Assembly: GCF_018812025.1 (NCBI RefSeq)
Contig: NC_063052.1
Location: forward strand, 23,252,226-23,316,225
Length of the DNA: 64,000 nt
Direction of reading: 5' to 3'
DNA from: Megalobrama amblycephala
Lineage: Eukaryota; Chordata; Actinopteri; Cypriniformes; Xenocyprididae
Positions within the stretch are counted from its first letter, which is position 1, and each line of letters opens with the position of its first letter. The notes under the pieces were generated by a model, which was not told the origin of the DNA, made no database searches, and saw nothing but the letters and a program-made list of their open reading frames with translations. Shown in pieces: positions 1 through 10,930 of the stretch. The position numbers and the translations under genes are program-made.

Positions 1-824
1 TTAAAAACCAGCGAACAGTGCCACTCCCTCTCTTCTTCCTTGCTTCTGGACAACCGAACAGGTCTCCTTGCGGCCGGCCTCTCTAGGCCCGGCCCGCAAG
101 GCTGGTAGGCCCCCGGCCTACAACACCCAGCCATGTGCTCATCACCCAACAGACTGGCAACAACTTCAGATGATAACCTCAAGATTTATCCTCAACCTGC
201 AGATCCGGCGCTCCTCAGCCTAAGGGCACATTGCAAGTATTGTACATTTTAATTGCGATTTAGTATTGATTTGTAAGACTTACCTTGCTATTGCTAAAAG
301 AAACTGATGAGTCCTTTCCAGATTGTCTTTGACATTTCCTATAGCTCTAGTAACAGTACCTCTTCCGGTTCAACCCTATCATTACTCATTCTTACCTATG
401 GTTCGTATGTGTGTGTGACCTTTGTTGTATGTTATGTGTTTGTTAGTTTAGTTATGTGTTTGTGAGTTAGTTAATAAAGATTGTGCACAATACATGTTTG
501 GTTCTGACTCCGTCTGCTAATAAACTGCCCCTTAAATGATTTAGACCCGAACCTATGCTCTAAGTAGCACGGTGCGATAAGAATGTTATTTTTCCATAAC
601 CTGGAAATGAACATTTCTTAGAATTGTTAAACAATCAACACTAAGTTGTAGCATTGCCACATAAGGGTGACATTTATACTCGTGTATGATTAACAAGATT
701 GCATGGTTGATCATTTATTTTAATTGTCACCCTGTGCTCTGTTCCGTTGCTCCGGTGTGTGTGTGTGAGATCCCATATGAACAAGCTCTCGCGAGATTCC
801 ACGGCGCCTGCGCGGCCTACACAT
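1..824. other. Non-coding flank with LTR-like tail
   Basis: No supportable gene. A pyrimidine-rich stretch (1-120) is followed by AT-rich sequence. An AATAAA lies at about 473-478 in a T/G-rich context (roughly 400-500) that loosely resembles the tail at 13930-14075, so part of this may be the 3' end of an old LTR. Short open frames at 686-911 on both strands overlap each other and have no recognisable content. Confidence 0.35.
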
Positions 825-3800
825 TAGAGGATGACACGGGAGTGGATTTTCACTCCTGTCCCGTCCCACTCCCATAGAAAAAAATCTTGTCCCGTCCCAC
901 TCCCAGACCAAAGTTTAAAAAATAATCCCATCCCATCCCGCTCCTGGTAAATTGACTCCCACTCCCATCCCGCTCCTGTTTAAACTGACTCCCGCTCCTG
1001 TACCGCTCCCATATATTTTTTTCTTCAATTAGTGTTTAGTTAATACATAGAATTTGATTTAATCTGCTCTCCATCCTGTTTTAGACCAGCTGCTGAGCCC
1101 CTGTTTCTAGATTTTCTCCAGAAAATGGAAGACAGCAAATAAAAGAAAAACAGTACATAGTTCACACCATGTCTACAATAGTTTAATAAACCCAAACAGC
1201 ACATAAAGCTGCATTTTACTCATTTTTTGTTGAGTAAACAATACATTTATAGTTTTTTTTAATTACATGTTAACGATTTTCATCAATTATGCTCTTGCAT
1301 AATGAGTCCATCTTAGTTATATGTTGCTGTGTAGGAACAAAAGTGCATCTACATTTTCTGGATTGAGGGTAGAACGCCTCTCCTCTATCAGTCTTCCCGC
1401 AACACTGAAGCTACGCTCAGAAGGAGTACTTGTTGCGGGGATAGCTAGCAGCCTCTTGGCAACTGGTACGAGCCCACCTGACATCTCCCGCCAGAAGTCA
1501 AGAAGACACTGGAAACGTGTCAACTTAGTGTCACTCATGTATTGCAGCACCAACTGGCGACCATGTGACTCCATATCACCACTGTCCTCCTTCCTCTCCT
1601 CCTCTTCTACACAACTTGCAAAGAAGTTATGCACCTCCGTAGCTCCTTGCTCTGGGGGTGGATCTTCAGGAAAAAATACAGATTCTTATAGAACATTGTC
1701 ATTTACAATCTAGTTCTTTGTAGTCTAACATACTCAATTGTCTAACACACCTATATTAAACATTACCTATAAGGTAATCCTCACACCTGTCCTGTATGTG
1801 TGTGTCACTCTAAATAAATGAAAATAAATTTTGTCATTTGCTCTGCAAATGCTGTTGATGCTAGTGTTATTCACCCTCTTTCTCCACAAGGCCTCTCACT
1901 CTCTCCTCTGTCCCTGCCATTTCTGTGAGTGCTGTCAGGGTGCTGATGACCTCCTCATACTCCTGGCCGTTGAGAGTTTTCCTTAAGAAACTCCTCAGGC
2001 TAGGAGAGAGAGCTGTGGCTACCTTATGGTACAGGTGGACTTTGAATTTCATCTCCACTGCCTGGGCTAACTTCCCTTTCAGCTAGGGAGGAGGAGCATG
2101 ACGATACATGCAACATCATTGCACTGTGCTTATGTTTGCCACTGTACTTGAATGACCACCAACTAAATGAAAATCAGAAATGTATTGTATTACCTCTTTT
2201 ACAATCACACTGTCTCCATCCTGGATCGACAAACCCCTCAGTAGAGTAGCCTTGGTCGGGAGGACAAGGTGAAGGGTAGGTGTCTGATCAGTGGAGAGGT
2301 GCCTGGTAGCCTCATCGAAAGGTTTCAGGAGTTGGATGATGTCTTCAAGAAGTTCGCAGTCTATGTTGTTGAGGTAACGGAGCTCGTTTCGGCGAAGCAG
2401 GATGTCATGCAGCCTCCCAGATCTCAGAGCATCATTAACAGATTGGAGCATTGCTAGTCTGGTATTCCACCTCGTCTCCACAGATTGCTTCAGTGACTGG
2501 TCCAGTGCTTTTTGCAACCTAAAATATAAAGAGATTGCACAAGACAAATGGATGTTACGGTGACATAAATTCCAATTCATTGGCCTCTCTTTTGGGAAAA
2601 CAACATTTATTTAAAAAAAAAGAGATTTATTTAAAATTGAGTAAAAAAAACAAAGACCTGTGCACGTATAAATTACAGTAGCTTCTTTTTATTTATTTCA
2701 CTTTAATTTCTTTCAAATTATAAAAGCAGCTTTACCAGGAAGAAATAAAATTGTATGCTATTTTACCCTGCTCTTTTGAAGTGTGTGACAAGGGTCTTTG
2801 TGTCCTTAAACAGCTTGATGATGTTGCTGTGCACTGGGTTGTCCTCGTCCAAGTGGTCAAATACATGTTTTAAGATTAAGTTGATATTATGGCCAGCACA
2901 GGAGAGTTGGACATAATCCTTGAATGCTGCAACCACATTTGAGCCATTATCCGTTACAAAAGCGGTGTCGTTGCTCAGGATGCCAAATTCCTGTGTGAGG
3001 TAAAAAAAAAAAAAAGATTAAAAAAAGACTAACACAAAAGCTTTGCAAAAAGAAGCCCAGATATAAGAGCATCAAAACAGAATGACTAACGGTCCTGTAA
3101 CTGAACAGAGAACTTTTCAATAAATGTTTATAACTATATTAGGACAAAACATACAGTGTTTACACATATGCTTAATGCATATCAGCACAGGAGGACACTA
3201 AGATATGAAAATATGAAAACTATTTTTAAAAGTTTGAAATTTTTATGAAACGTTTTCCTTAATCTATCAAAAAAGTAAAACTGCCTTCGACACAGAGAGC
3301 AGCAAATGCAGCTGCCTGCAACAAACTGATGTGCAATACAGTAAGGGACAGTGACACACACATGGCTACTGTTGTATTTATTGATATATTTCTCTTATTG
3401 TATAATTTTTCTTGTAAACATGTTTTTTGTTGTTGTTACTGTTGCACTCTGTTCTCATACTTTTCCCAATTTTATCATTAATTAGCAATATTAATTACAT
3501 ATGCCTTGTGGATAAAGATGATCTGATTTGAGAGACAGACAGACACACGGAGAGAGATACCTGAAGGATTCTCTCCACAGTCCTTCTGATGTGGTCACTG
3601 GATTTAACACCTTCCATCTCTCTTGTGGCCAGAATCCGGTTTACCATCTTCCAGTCAAGGATGTAATGCACTGTAACAGTGATGTAGTGTGTGTTGGTCC
3701 TTTCCTCTGTCCAAAGGTCTGTGGTTACAGCATGGTCTCTAGTCTGCATGAAAGGAAGAATTATATTTTTAATGGGCCACAAAATATCTTACATGTAAAA

Positions 3801-4799
3801 AAGATTACCAGTTTAGAATATGGAGATATTATGGCGTTTAAAAATTGTAAGGAAAATCTGGTGTATAGGGTTTAGAATCTATAGATCACAGACTACTGCG
3901 TGAGAGGTACAATTTATGTATAAAAATAGTGCAGAGTGACATACCTGACAGAGCTCCTCCATGACCAGCAGTTTTATTTTCTCATACTCCCCTTCTACGT
4001 GACGGGAAACTGTGCGTGCACATGGCAGTATGTCTTCCACCTGCACGTTACTTCCATATTTGGCTCCAATGTCGAGCAGCTCCTGTGCTACGTTGGTAAA
4101 GCCTTTCCCCTCTACCACAGCAAAGGGTCTGAGATCTTGGCTGCACATGCGAGCAATTTTGTCGGTCAGACGAGACTTGACACCTGACGGCAATTTTCGC
4201 TTGATGAACGAAGCGATGCTTGGCTGATTTTTTCCCGAATTTGCCTTGCAAGTGTGCCTCTTCAGACCGCTCGTCCCTGAATCACTTGCGTACTTGACTA
4301 AGACTAAGCATGTCTTACAAGCAGCGTACATCATGCTATCACCGTCACATTCTACTCTCATAAACTTAATTAATATTTCAGACTTTCCGACCAGTTCTGT
4401 GAAACTAATAGACATGTCATTACTTCTGATTTTGCGCTGTAAATCATTTTTTGCCACATCGACTTCTCCGCGGCTGTTAGCTCCCTCCATCACTGCTCTT
4501 TGAATTCCGGCGGGAAGCCGTGACAAAAAGCACTGATGGCTTCTGGGACGGCTGGGTTGTGTAGTTATTTTTTAATTGCGTTACATTGTAGGCGTATTAA
4601 AAGGAAACTACAAAATGGTGCATTTACTTTTTTCTTTTTTTGTCGTCTTTGCTGTTGGTTGATTCCCGCTCCCGTCTGCTCCCGTTAACCATTTATCCTG
4701 TACCGTCCAAATCCCGTGATTAATAGCAAAGATGACTCCCATCCTGCAGGAATCCCACGGGAATCCCGTGACCTCCAGGAATGTGGTTGGGAACCACTG
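825..4799 (-). mobile_element. hAT-superfamily DNA transposon, apparently autonomous
   Basis: The element is defined by a complete hAT transposase gene on the - strand plus flanking clusters of short GGGA/TCCC-type repeats. The left cluster is at about 840-1015 and the right cluster at about 4660-4790. The left terminus reads TAGAGGATGACACGGGA. The right terminus, read inward, starts CAGTGGTTC and then GGAGGTCACGGGA, so the ends share the hAT YAGNGG pattern and an ACGGGA core. I could not find a convincing 8-bp target duplication, so the exact ends are uncertain. Clusters of subterminal motifs are typical transposase-binding regions in hAT elements. Confidence 0.8.
1317..4526 (-). CDS. hAT transposase, six exons, about 622 aa
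   Basis: Cut-and-paste transposase acting in the nucleus. Proposed exons on the - strand are 4526-3945, 3743-3561, 2990-2767, 2518-2194, 2082-1875 and 1663-1317. Every intron is GT-AG, the phases are compatible, and no stop interrupts the reading; introns are 111-570 bp. Exon 1 has a BED-type zinc finger (C70, C73, H91, C93). The expected hAT acidic residues are present: D203 in VTTDLWTEE, D269 in VTDNGSNV and E590 in PSERSFS. A CAGHNINL box follows the second D, ETRWNTRLAML lies in exon 4, and the C-terminal dimerisation region ends the protein. The length is normal for the superfamily. The intron model is mine; intact reading suggests recent activity but does not prove it. Confidence 0.82.
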
Positions 4800-5271
4800 A
4801 TCTACAGGACGGACAGCAATGTGCGAAAGGGGGGACTGTAATGACTAGACTGATCAGACACACAAAAGTTAATCTTCACAATCCCTCACACATGCAGACT
4901 CCATGATGTCTGGTTGCCTCACTGAGAACTATCATCATTTGCTCCCCTCATACATTTCAAAGACACTTGGGAGATAGTGCCAGCTCAGAAAAGTACAGGC
5001 TATAAGAAACAGACATGCATTCCCATTGAAATTCCTTTCCACTAATTCACTGACAAATCTGCCTAAATGAATGAACATGCATTTCCCTGGTACATTTTGT
5101 GTATTATTACTGTTTGCATATTGTTCTTTTGTATATTGTATAATGCTATGCATGCCTGATGATGAACTGCTAGATAATGTAGGCCATCTAGGTGGTGTCT
5201 CATATCAAAATACTCATTGTTTAATGACTCACACTCTGGTGGACATCACCTTCTCATAGAATGCATTGCGT
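4800..5271 (+). mobile_element. 3' fragment of an LTR retroelement
   Basis: A polypurine tract (GCGAAAGGGGGGACTG, about 4823-4838) is followed by a TGTAATGACTAGAC start, the usual arrangement at the 3' LTR border of Ty3/Gypsy-type elements. The LTR-like sequence runs to about 5270, where it abuts the tail of an element in the opposite orientation. No coding part is recognisable, and the matching 5' LTR is not in the window. Confidence 0.45.
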
Positions 5272-5445
5272 GTTTGTTATTGTAGTGTTTTTATGGGAAA
5301 AGAAAGAGAGAGAGACATGGAGGTATAATGTATGCAGTCTTTACTGTTTTTCTAACTTCCCAGTCTGCTGCTGATACAACACACAGGGCATGCGCGCTAT
5401 GAAAATACCATAATACATGTAAAACAGTTGCACCAATATACCACA
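5272..5445 (-). repeat. 3' LTR of the 5.3-8.8 kb Gypsy copy
   Basis: Starts TGTGGTATATTGG directly after a purine-rich tract (TAAGGAGGGAGGAG on the - strand) and runs toward about 5272, ending near AATAACA. The far boundary is approximate because the neighbouring LTR fragment abuts it in the opposite orientation. Confidence 0.5.
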
Positions 5446-5589
5446 CTCCTCCCTCCTTAGACTGAAACCTAACATAAACCAAACTTAATGCGGTCTAGCC
5501 TAAAACACATGCATTAATTTAAAGTGATCAACAAATTTAACTTACGTTTTCTTGAACAATACTTATCTACTTCTCAAACCTAAAGGTTA

Positions 5590-6466
5590 AGTCTTTGTGG
5601 TGCTTTACGTTGCCTTTGTGGATAGCGACTTTCAGGTTGAGCTTCCTGAATTTGATCAGGTTGACCTTCTGGGTCAGATGTTCCAGCTCTCTGCATTCCA
5701 CCAATTGGCAAGCAATCAAACATGTCATCATTAATCATCAATCTTCAATCCATTTTGAATGGACGTCTATCACCACCAGGAAATGCTGCTTGTTGACCTC
5801 CGCATAATCCACATGAATTCTCTCCCACGGTGCTGTGGCCCATGACCATGAGTGAAGAGGGGCTGCTGGGGGTCTGTTCAGTGTAGTTTCACAGGGTGTA
5901 CACTGAGCCACAAATGCCTCAATCTCATGACTAAAACCAGGCCACCAAAGGAAGCTTCTTGCCAGAGCTTTTATTCGAGTGACTCTTGGATGTCCCTCAT
6001 GTAAGTCAGAAAGCAATCTTTTTCTGTACTTAGGCGGTATGACCACCCGTGATCCCCAAAGAACACATCCTTGGTCTGTGGACAACTGATCTTTCCTTTC
6101 ATAAAAAGGTCTGAGGTTTGGATTGGGTACAAACTTAGGCCATCCAGTCAGTGTGAGATCCAAGACCTTGGATAGGATAGGGTCACACCTGGTCTCTTCT
6201 GCAATGTCTTTCACTGAGACCGGTAGTTCCTCCACATGAGAGATCAGAAACACTCCTTCCTGCTCCTCTTCTGAAGGACCATGATTGCATGGAAGACGGG
6301 ATAATGCGTCTGAATTTGCGTGGTCACAGGAACGACGGTACTGTATCTCATAGTCATAGGCCAAGAGAAGCAATGCCCATTGTTGCATTCGTAATGCAGC
6401 CAGAGTTGGAGCTGCAGATGTTGGTCCAAATATGGCCAAAAGTGGTTTGTGATCTGTCAGTAACAC
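5590..6466 (-). pseudogene. Gypsy RNase H end, integrase N-terminus and Pol tail (broken)
   Basis: The reading begins with TDHKPLLAIFG, the end of RNase H. It passes through DALSRLPC and enters the integrase zinc-binding region (HEGHPRVTRIK, then CTPCE). Next come the first core-domain segment (WERIHVDYAEV, with the first catalytic D) and VVIDVHSKWIED at about 5738. It then jumps to a Pol C-terminal tail (5590-5700) ending in YPQRQRKAPQRLNL. The second D and the E of the catalytic triad are missing, so the integrase core has been deleted internally. It is separated from the RT frame by a shift near 6470-6490. Confidence 0.82.
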
Positions 6467-6488
6467 AAACTTTCTTCCATATAGATAC

Positions 6489-7445
6489 TTATGGAATTAT
6501 GCCCAAAGCTTCCTTTTCTATTTGAGCATAATTACGCACATTAGGTGTCAGGGTCCATGATGCAAATGCGATCGGTTGCTCTTCTCCTGACGGTAGGATA
6601 TGTGAAATGACCACATCCACGCCATATGGAGAGGCGTCACAGGCAAGTCGGAAAGGTTTTCCTGGATCATAACACGCAAGGCACTTACTGTTCAGTAGCT
6701 GTTGTTTGCTGGCTTTGAATGCCTCTTCACAATTTGGTGACCAATTCCTTTTTGTGTCTGCTTGCAAAAGCTGGTGCAGACGGTGCAATAATGTTGAAAG
6801 GTTGGCCACAAACTTTCCGTAATAATTTAGCAATCCTAAGAATGACCTTAGCTCTGAGACATTCCTTGGAGCTGGGGCATTTATGATTGCTTCCACTCTC
6901 TCTTCTGTAGGGTGCAAACCCTGCTCATCTATCCTGTACCCAAAGTATTCTACCGAGTCTTGAAGGAAAGCACACTTTGCGAGTTCCATCCTCAGTCTGT
7001 GCTTCTCTAGCCTGGCCATCACCTGATCCAGTACTGCTAGATGTGCTTCTTCAGTAGATGCTGACACCAAGATGTCATCCATAAAACAGACCATATTGTC
7101 TATGCCTTGCAGTATCTGGTCCATTGTGTGCTGAAAAACAACTGGAGCTGTCGAAACACCGTAGGCCAGGCGGTGATAACGGAAAAGACCCTTGTGGGTG
7201 TTGATTGTCAGATAGTGCTCTGACTCAAGATCTAGAGGGAACTGTTGGTATGCGAATGACAGATCAAGTTTGCTAAACACTTTACATCCTGCTAGGGTGG
7301 CAAATAGATCCTCAGTGTTTGGCAGTGGATATTCTTCATGGAGTATACAACGATTAACAGTCACTTTGTAATCATTGCACACTCTGACAGAGCCATCCTT
7401 CTTGGGAACCACTACTATAGGCGCTGCCCAATCACTTTGTTCCAC
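6489..7445 (-). pseudogene. Gypsy reverse transcriptase/RNase H segment
   Basis: A 318-codon open stretch. The RT fingers/palm are seen in WAAPIVVVPKKDGSVRVCND, FSKLDLSFAYQQ (first catalytic D) and CFMDDILVSA (the YMDD-box variant FMDD). Thumb and connection follow, with FLGLLNYYGKF. The RNase H start is FRLACDASPYGVDVVI with its first acidic residue. Upstream, the frame is lost between 7445 and 7715. It was part of Gag-Pol in the cytoplasmic particle and is now non-functional because neighbouring domains are broken. Confidence 0.85.
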
Positions 7446-7714
7446 CTGAGTGATGATTCCATTGCTTTGCAGTCACTGCAACTCTTTCTCCACAGCTTCC
7501 CTCAGAGCATATGGTACAGGTTGCGGCTTATGGAATATTGGTTTACTATCACGCTGAACTCGGATGCTAGCCTGGAATTCTCTAATCTTTCCATAACCAT
7601 CTTTGAAAAGATCCTTATGCTTGTCCAATATGACTTTAAGAGAGAGCTCAGTTCTTGTCTCTTGTTTTAGGCTGAAAATTTTACCCAGTCAAGCATGATT
7701 TTCTGCAGTCAATT

Positions 7715-7912
7715 TCATCCTAGTAATGGTGTTTTGTCACCCTTGACTACCATCAATGGCAGTCTCCATTCATTTCCGTTATACTGGACAGGAACTTGAA
7801 TTTCTCCCAGCACTGGTATATGATGAGATTTATGAATTTCAGCTGGCTGGCTGTATACAGATTCTGGAATTAGAGAGACAGATGTGCCAGTGTCAATCTG
7901 CATGGTTACCAT
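7715..7912 (-). pseudogene. Gypsy aspartic protease remnant
   Basis: Contains MQIDTGTSVSLIPESVY, the retropepsin active-site pattern D-T-G, followed by an IPVLGEIQVPVQY flap-like stretch and a terminal LLG. It lies between the zinc-knuckle region and the RT on the - strand, as expected for Pol. The frame breaks on both sides. Confidence 0.75.
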
Positions 7913-8019
7913 CTTCCCTGAGAGTTCCAGTTGCAGAAATAGTCCATCTTTCTGTCCTTGTGCAGTGTAAACTGTAAAAAGTTCAAATGCATCAACAGGA
8001 GCACTTAATTCGTCAGCTG

Positions 8020-8790
8020 TAGCTGTTACTAACTGGGCTTTACTTGCTCATTTACTGCTTTTGCAGACCTTTTTCAAATGGCCTGTTTTACCACATGCAT
8101 GACATACTGCAGTGCGGAAATGGAATTCATGTGGCTGATGACCCTCTCTGCCACAACGATGACATGCAATTTTTCATCTGGCCGAAGAGCTCGGTGCCGA
8201 TCTACTCGATGCAGAGAAACCTGAATGAGAAGATCCTTTCTGTGGTTTGTCCATCTGTCTTCCCCGTGAAAAACTGGAAACCTTGTGAACACCAGCACTG
8301 GAATAGTCAGCACGCTCTGTCAGCTCCTTTGTATCCATGTATGCCAGTTCAAGGCCAAGAGCAATTTCACAGGCTTGTTTGAAAGTCTAATGCTTCTTAG
8401 ATAAGAGACGCTTGAAGTAAGCTTCACCTGACATACCACAGACAAACTGATCCCTCAGCTAGCAAGTCTTTTCAAGTCAACAATATAGTCTGTTAACATT
8501 TCACCTTCTTTCTGATATCGTCTGTGAAATCTAAAGCGTTCAGCAATCAATACTGACTTTGGCTTAAAATGCAGCAACAATGTTTCAGTCATTTCTTAAA
8601 ACATCAGTTCTGTCACTTTCCTTGGTTGACTCAAATTCTTCAGTTGTCCATACTCTGTGGGACCCAAGACACTTAGGTCAGCTTTCTTTTCTGCTGCAAT
8701 CTCATTTGCTGCAAGCCATCTATCAAATCTTAAAGTTTCAAAATCTTCTTACTTTCAAATTCAGGAACTTTGCCAATCATTGCCATTTTG
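8020..8790 (-). pseudogene. Gypsy Gag remnant with zinc knuckles
   Basis: Reading on the - strand from about 8789 gives KVPEFE, later ANEIAAEKKADLSVLGPTEYG-like coding split by frameshifts. Around 8540-8450 the capsid-type stretch AERFRFHRRYQKEGEMLTDY is readable. Near 8150-8040 there is a degenerate first knuckle (CHRCGREGH) and a canonical CCHC knuckle (CHACGKTGHLKKVC). This arrangement is typical of K02A2.6-like Gag. Several stops and shifts make it a pseudogene. Confidence 0.7.
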
Positions 8791-8833
8791 CTGTCACTTT
8801 AATTTTCCGTTTATCACCTCAGTGCAATTCCGT

Positions 8834-8858
8834 TTATTTATTTATTTATTTATTTATT
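8834..8858. repeat. (TTTA)n microsatellite
   Basis: Six or so TTTA units next to the truncated 5' edge of the Gypsy copy and just upstream of the piggyBac-like repeat. Confidence 0.9.
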
Positions 8859-9453
8859 ACTCCAGTTTATTTTCTCCCACATCTGTTTGGTTGTACTTGC
8901 GATTTCTCCATGAAGTACTAACGATGGCTACTAGATGTCAGTCTTCAAACATATGAGAATCCATCAATATTTCTCCAAATATGCATGCTTTTAAGCTAAA
9001 AGCCTATATGAAATGCCTTAGAGGTAACATGAATGTTCAGACGCTTCACATCACAGAAATACATTATATTTTAAAGTATATTAAAATAGAAAACCATTAT
9101 TTTAAGTCATCATATTTGACAGTATTGCTTTTTTTTTCTGTATTTTTTGATATACAGCATGATGAGCATGAGACTTCTTTTAAAAACATTATAATAGTAA
9201 TGCATCCAATCTTTTGACTGGTGCTGTAATTTAAACTATAATAGGCCTACACAACATTTTCTTCACATGATGTGCAATAATACGTGATGTGCAATAATAC
9301 GTCAGCCTACCTGACTGAAAGGGCTCATTATGTAGGTCTTTGTCTTCTCAGGTGTGAATCACAGCATTATTCATGAAGATTCACACCTCCATGCATACTG
9401 TGTGACAAAAAGTGTCTTACAAAATTGAAATCTCTATATTGTTTTATATGAAC

Positions 9454-9911
9454 TGTCACAGACACGTCAGATTCCAACAGCCACCAATCACAGCGCACGC
9501 CATCCCCAGAGTACTGATCACCGCCCCCTGCACCTCATCATTGCACTCATCAGCAGCACCATAAAGAGCACACACACACAGCACTCGATGTCCGGTCTTG
9601 TTTGCATATACTCACGTTAATGCTTACCTCAAGGACTCCTTGCTCCATACTTACCTGTCTCCAGTGTGTCTCCTTCCCTCTGTGTGCCTTGTCTCCTGTG
9701 TGTGAGTGCTCTACCCATCTCCAGAGATCTCCAAGCTCCAGCGTGTTCACATCTGAAAAGGAAAAGGACAGTAACTATCTCCATTCTACTCATTCATCCA
9801 TCTATCATTGCATCTCTGCTTACCTGTTTACTGCCTGCCGCTCTACTGGTGTCAATAAACTACAGTTACCTGACTCCTGACTCCTGTGTCTGACTCCTGT
9901 GTACCGTAACA
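9454..9911 (+). repeat. 5' LTR of chromovirus
   Basis: 458 bp, starting TGTCACAGACACG and ending CCGTAACA. It contains the transcription-control region of the element, and a CAATAAAC motif lies near the 3' end (about 9852). It differs from the 3' LTR by scattered substitutions and short indels near the 3' end. Confidence 0.92.
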
Positions 9912-9940
9912 GAAGACCGGACCAATACCGCAGACCCAGT

Positions 9941-10930
9941 ATGAGCCAGCCTGACCCCTTCCAAGCCCTGGTGGATGCGCTTCGGCGAACTCTGACCACC
10001 AATCCACCGTCACCATCTCCAGCCACTTCTCCTTCACCTGCACCAGTGAGCACCTCAGTCAGCACCGCCAGCTCTCTTTCACCGCCGCCGTACGCCAGTC
10101 CCATGGCCAAACCAGCGCCCTACTCAGGAACGGGCGAGGACTGCAGCGGATTCCTGCTTCCATCAGCGGATTCCTCCTTCCATCAGCCTACAGTGTCATT
10201 CCTGGGATACATCATAGACCACAGTGGCATCTGGATGGACGAGAGGAAGGTGGAATCCATCACAAACTGGCCAGAACCCACAACCATTAAAGAACTACAA
10301 CGCTTCCTTGGATTCGCAAACTTCTATCGCCGGTTTATCAAAGACTACAGCTCCATCACCCATCCTCTCACCAGTCTCCTCAGAAATAAGCCCAAGTCTC
10401 TGTCCTGGAATCCAGCGGAAGTCAACTACGACATCGGTGACAGGGAACTCCTCGCTGTGAAGCTTGCTCTGGAAGAGTGGAGGCATTGGCTGGAGAGAGC
10501 CAAACATGCGTTCCTGGTTCTGACAGATCACAAAAACCTAGAGTATCTCCGTGCTGCCAAAAGGTTAAATCCAAGACAAGCTTGTTGGGCCATGTTCTTC
10601 TCCCGGTTTAACTACACCATCTCCTATCGACCTGGCTCAAAGAATACTAAAGAAGATGCTCTCTCCCGTCTCCATGCTCCTGAAGAGAAAATGGAAGAAC
10701 CTGAACCAATCATCCCGAGCTCACTCATCGTAAGCCCCATCACTTGGTCAGAAGAGACCATTCCCTCCTCCAATGCCTCCACGAACCCTCCACCGGGCTG
10801 TCCACCTGGCTTGCTCTACATCACCCGGACACGACGCACTCCAACCATCCACTCAGCTCACACGTCACTAGGCACTGGTCACCCGGGGGTCAATGAAACC
10901 CTCTCGTTGCTGAAAGAACGCTTCTGGTGA
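9941..10930 (+). pseudogene. Chromovirus Gag start fused to RT thumb and RNase H
   Basis: The likely start is the ATG at 9941 (MSQPDPFQALVDALRRTL), since upstream codons lie in the LTR. A Pro/Ser-rich linker leads to PYSGTGEDCSGF, the start of the Gag capsid. The reading then passes in frame into FLGYIIDHSGIWMDERKVES and FLGFANFYRRFIKDYS, the end of RT. RNase H resumes at YDIGDRELLAVK, lacking its first catalytic segment. TDHKNLEYL and EDALSRL follow. It stops at a TGA (10928-10930) where related elements read a second Trp. The in-frame joins of deleted domains are unusual. Confidence 0.85.
10146..10185 (+). repeat. 20-bp tandem duplication at a deletion scar
   Basis: GCGGATTCCTGCTTCCATCA (10146-10165) is repeated at 10166-10185 with one mismatch. 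It lies exactly where the Gag capsid reading switches to the RT thumb, so it probably marks the repair event that removed protease and most of RT. Confidence 0.8.

Larger units (their letters stand above)
5272..8830 (-). mobile_element. Ty3/Gypsy retrotransposon, 5'-truncated and decayed
   Basis: In - strand order there is a Gag remnant (about 8790-8020), protease (7912-7715), reverse transcriptase and RNase H (7445-6489), then connection and integrase zinc-binding region (6466-5738). A C-terminal tail, polypurine tract (5446-5459) and 3' LTR beginning TGTGGTATATTGG at 5445 follow. The domain order is that of Gypsy elements of the K02A2.6-like type. No 5' LTR is present. The integrase core is deleted and there are several frameshifts, so this is a dead copy. 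Confidence 0.85.

Noticed and set aside
686..911. Paired short ORFs on both strands
   Set aside because: Complementary shadows at the hAT subterminal repeats.
4801..4840. Right hAT boundary extended to CTACAGGA as an 8-bp TSD with CTACACAT
   Set aside because: Only five of eight bases agree; not enough for a target duplication.
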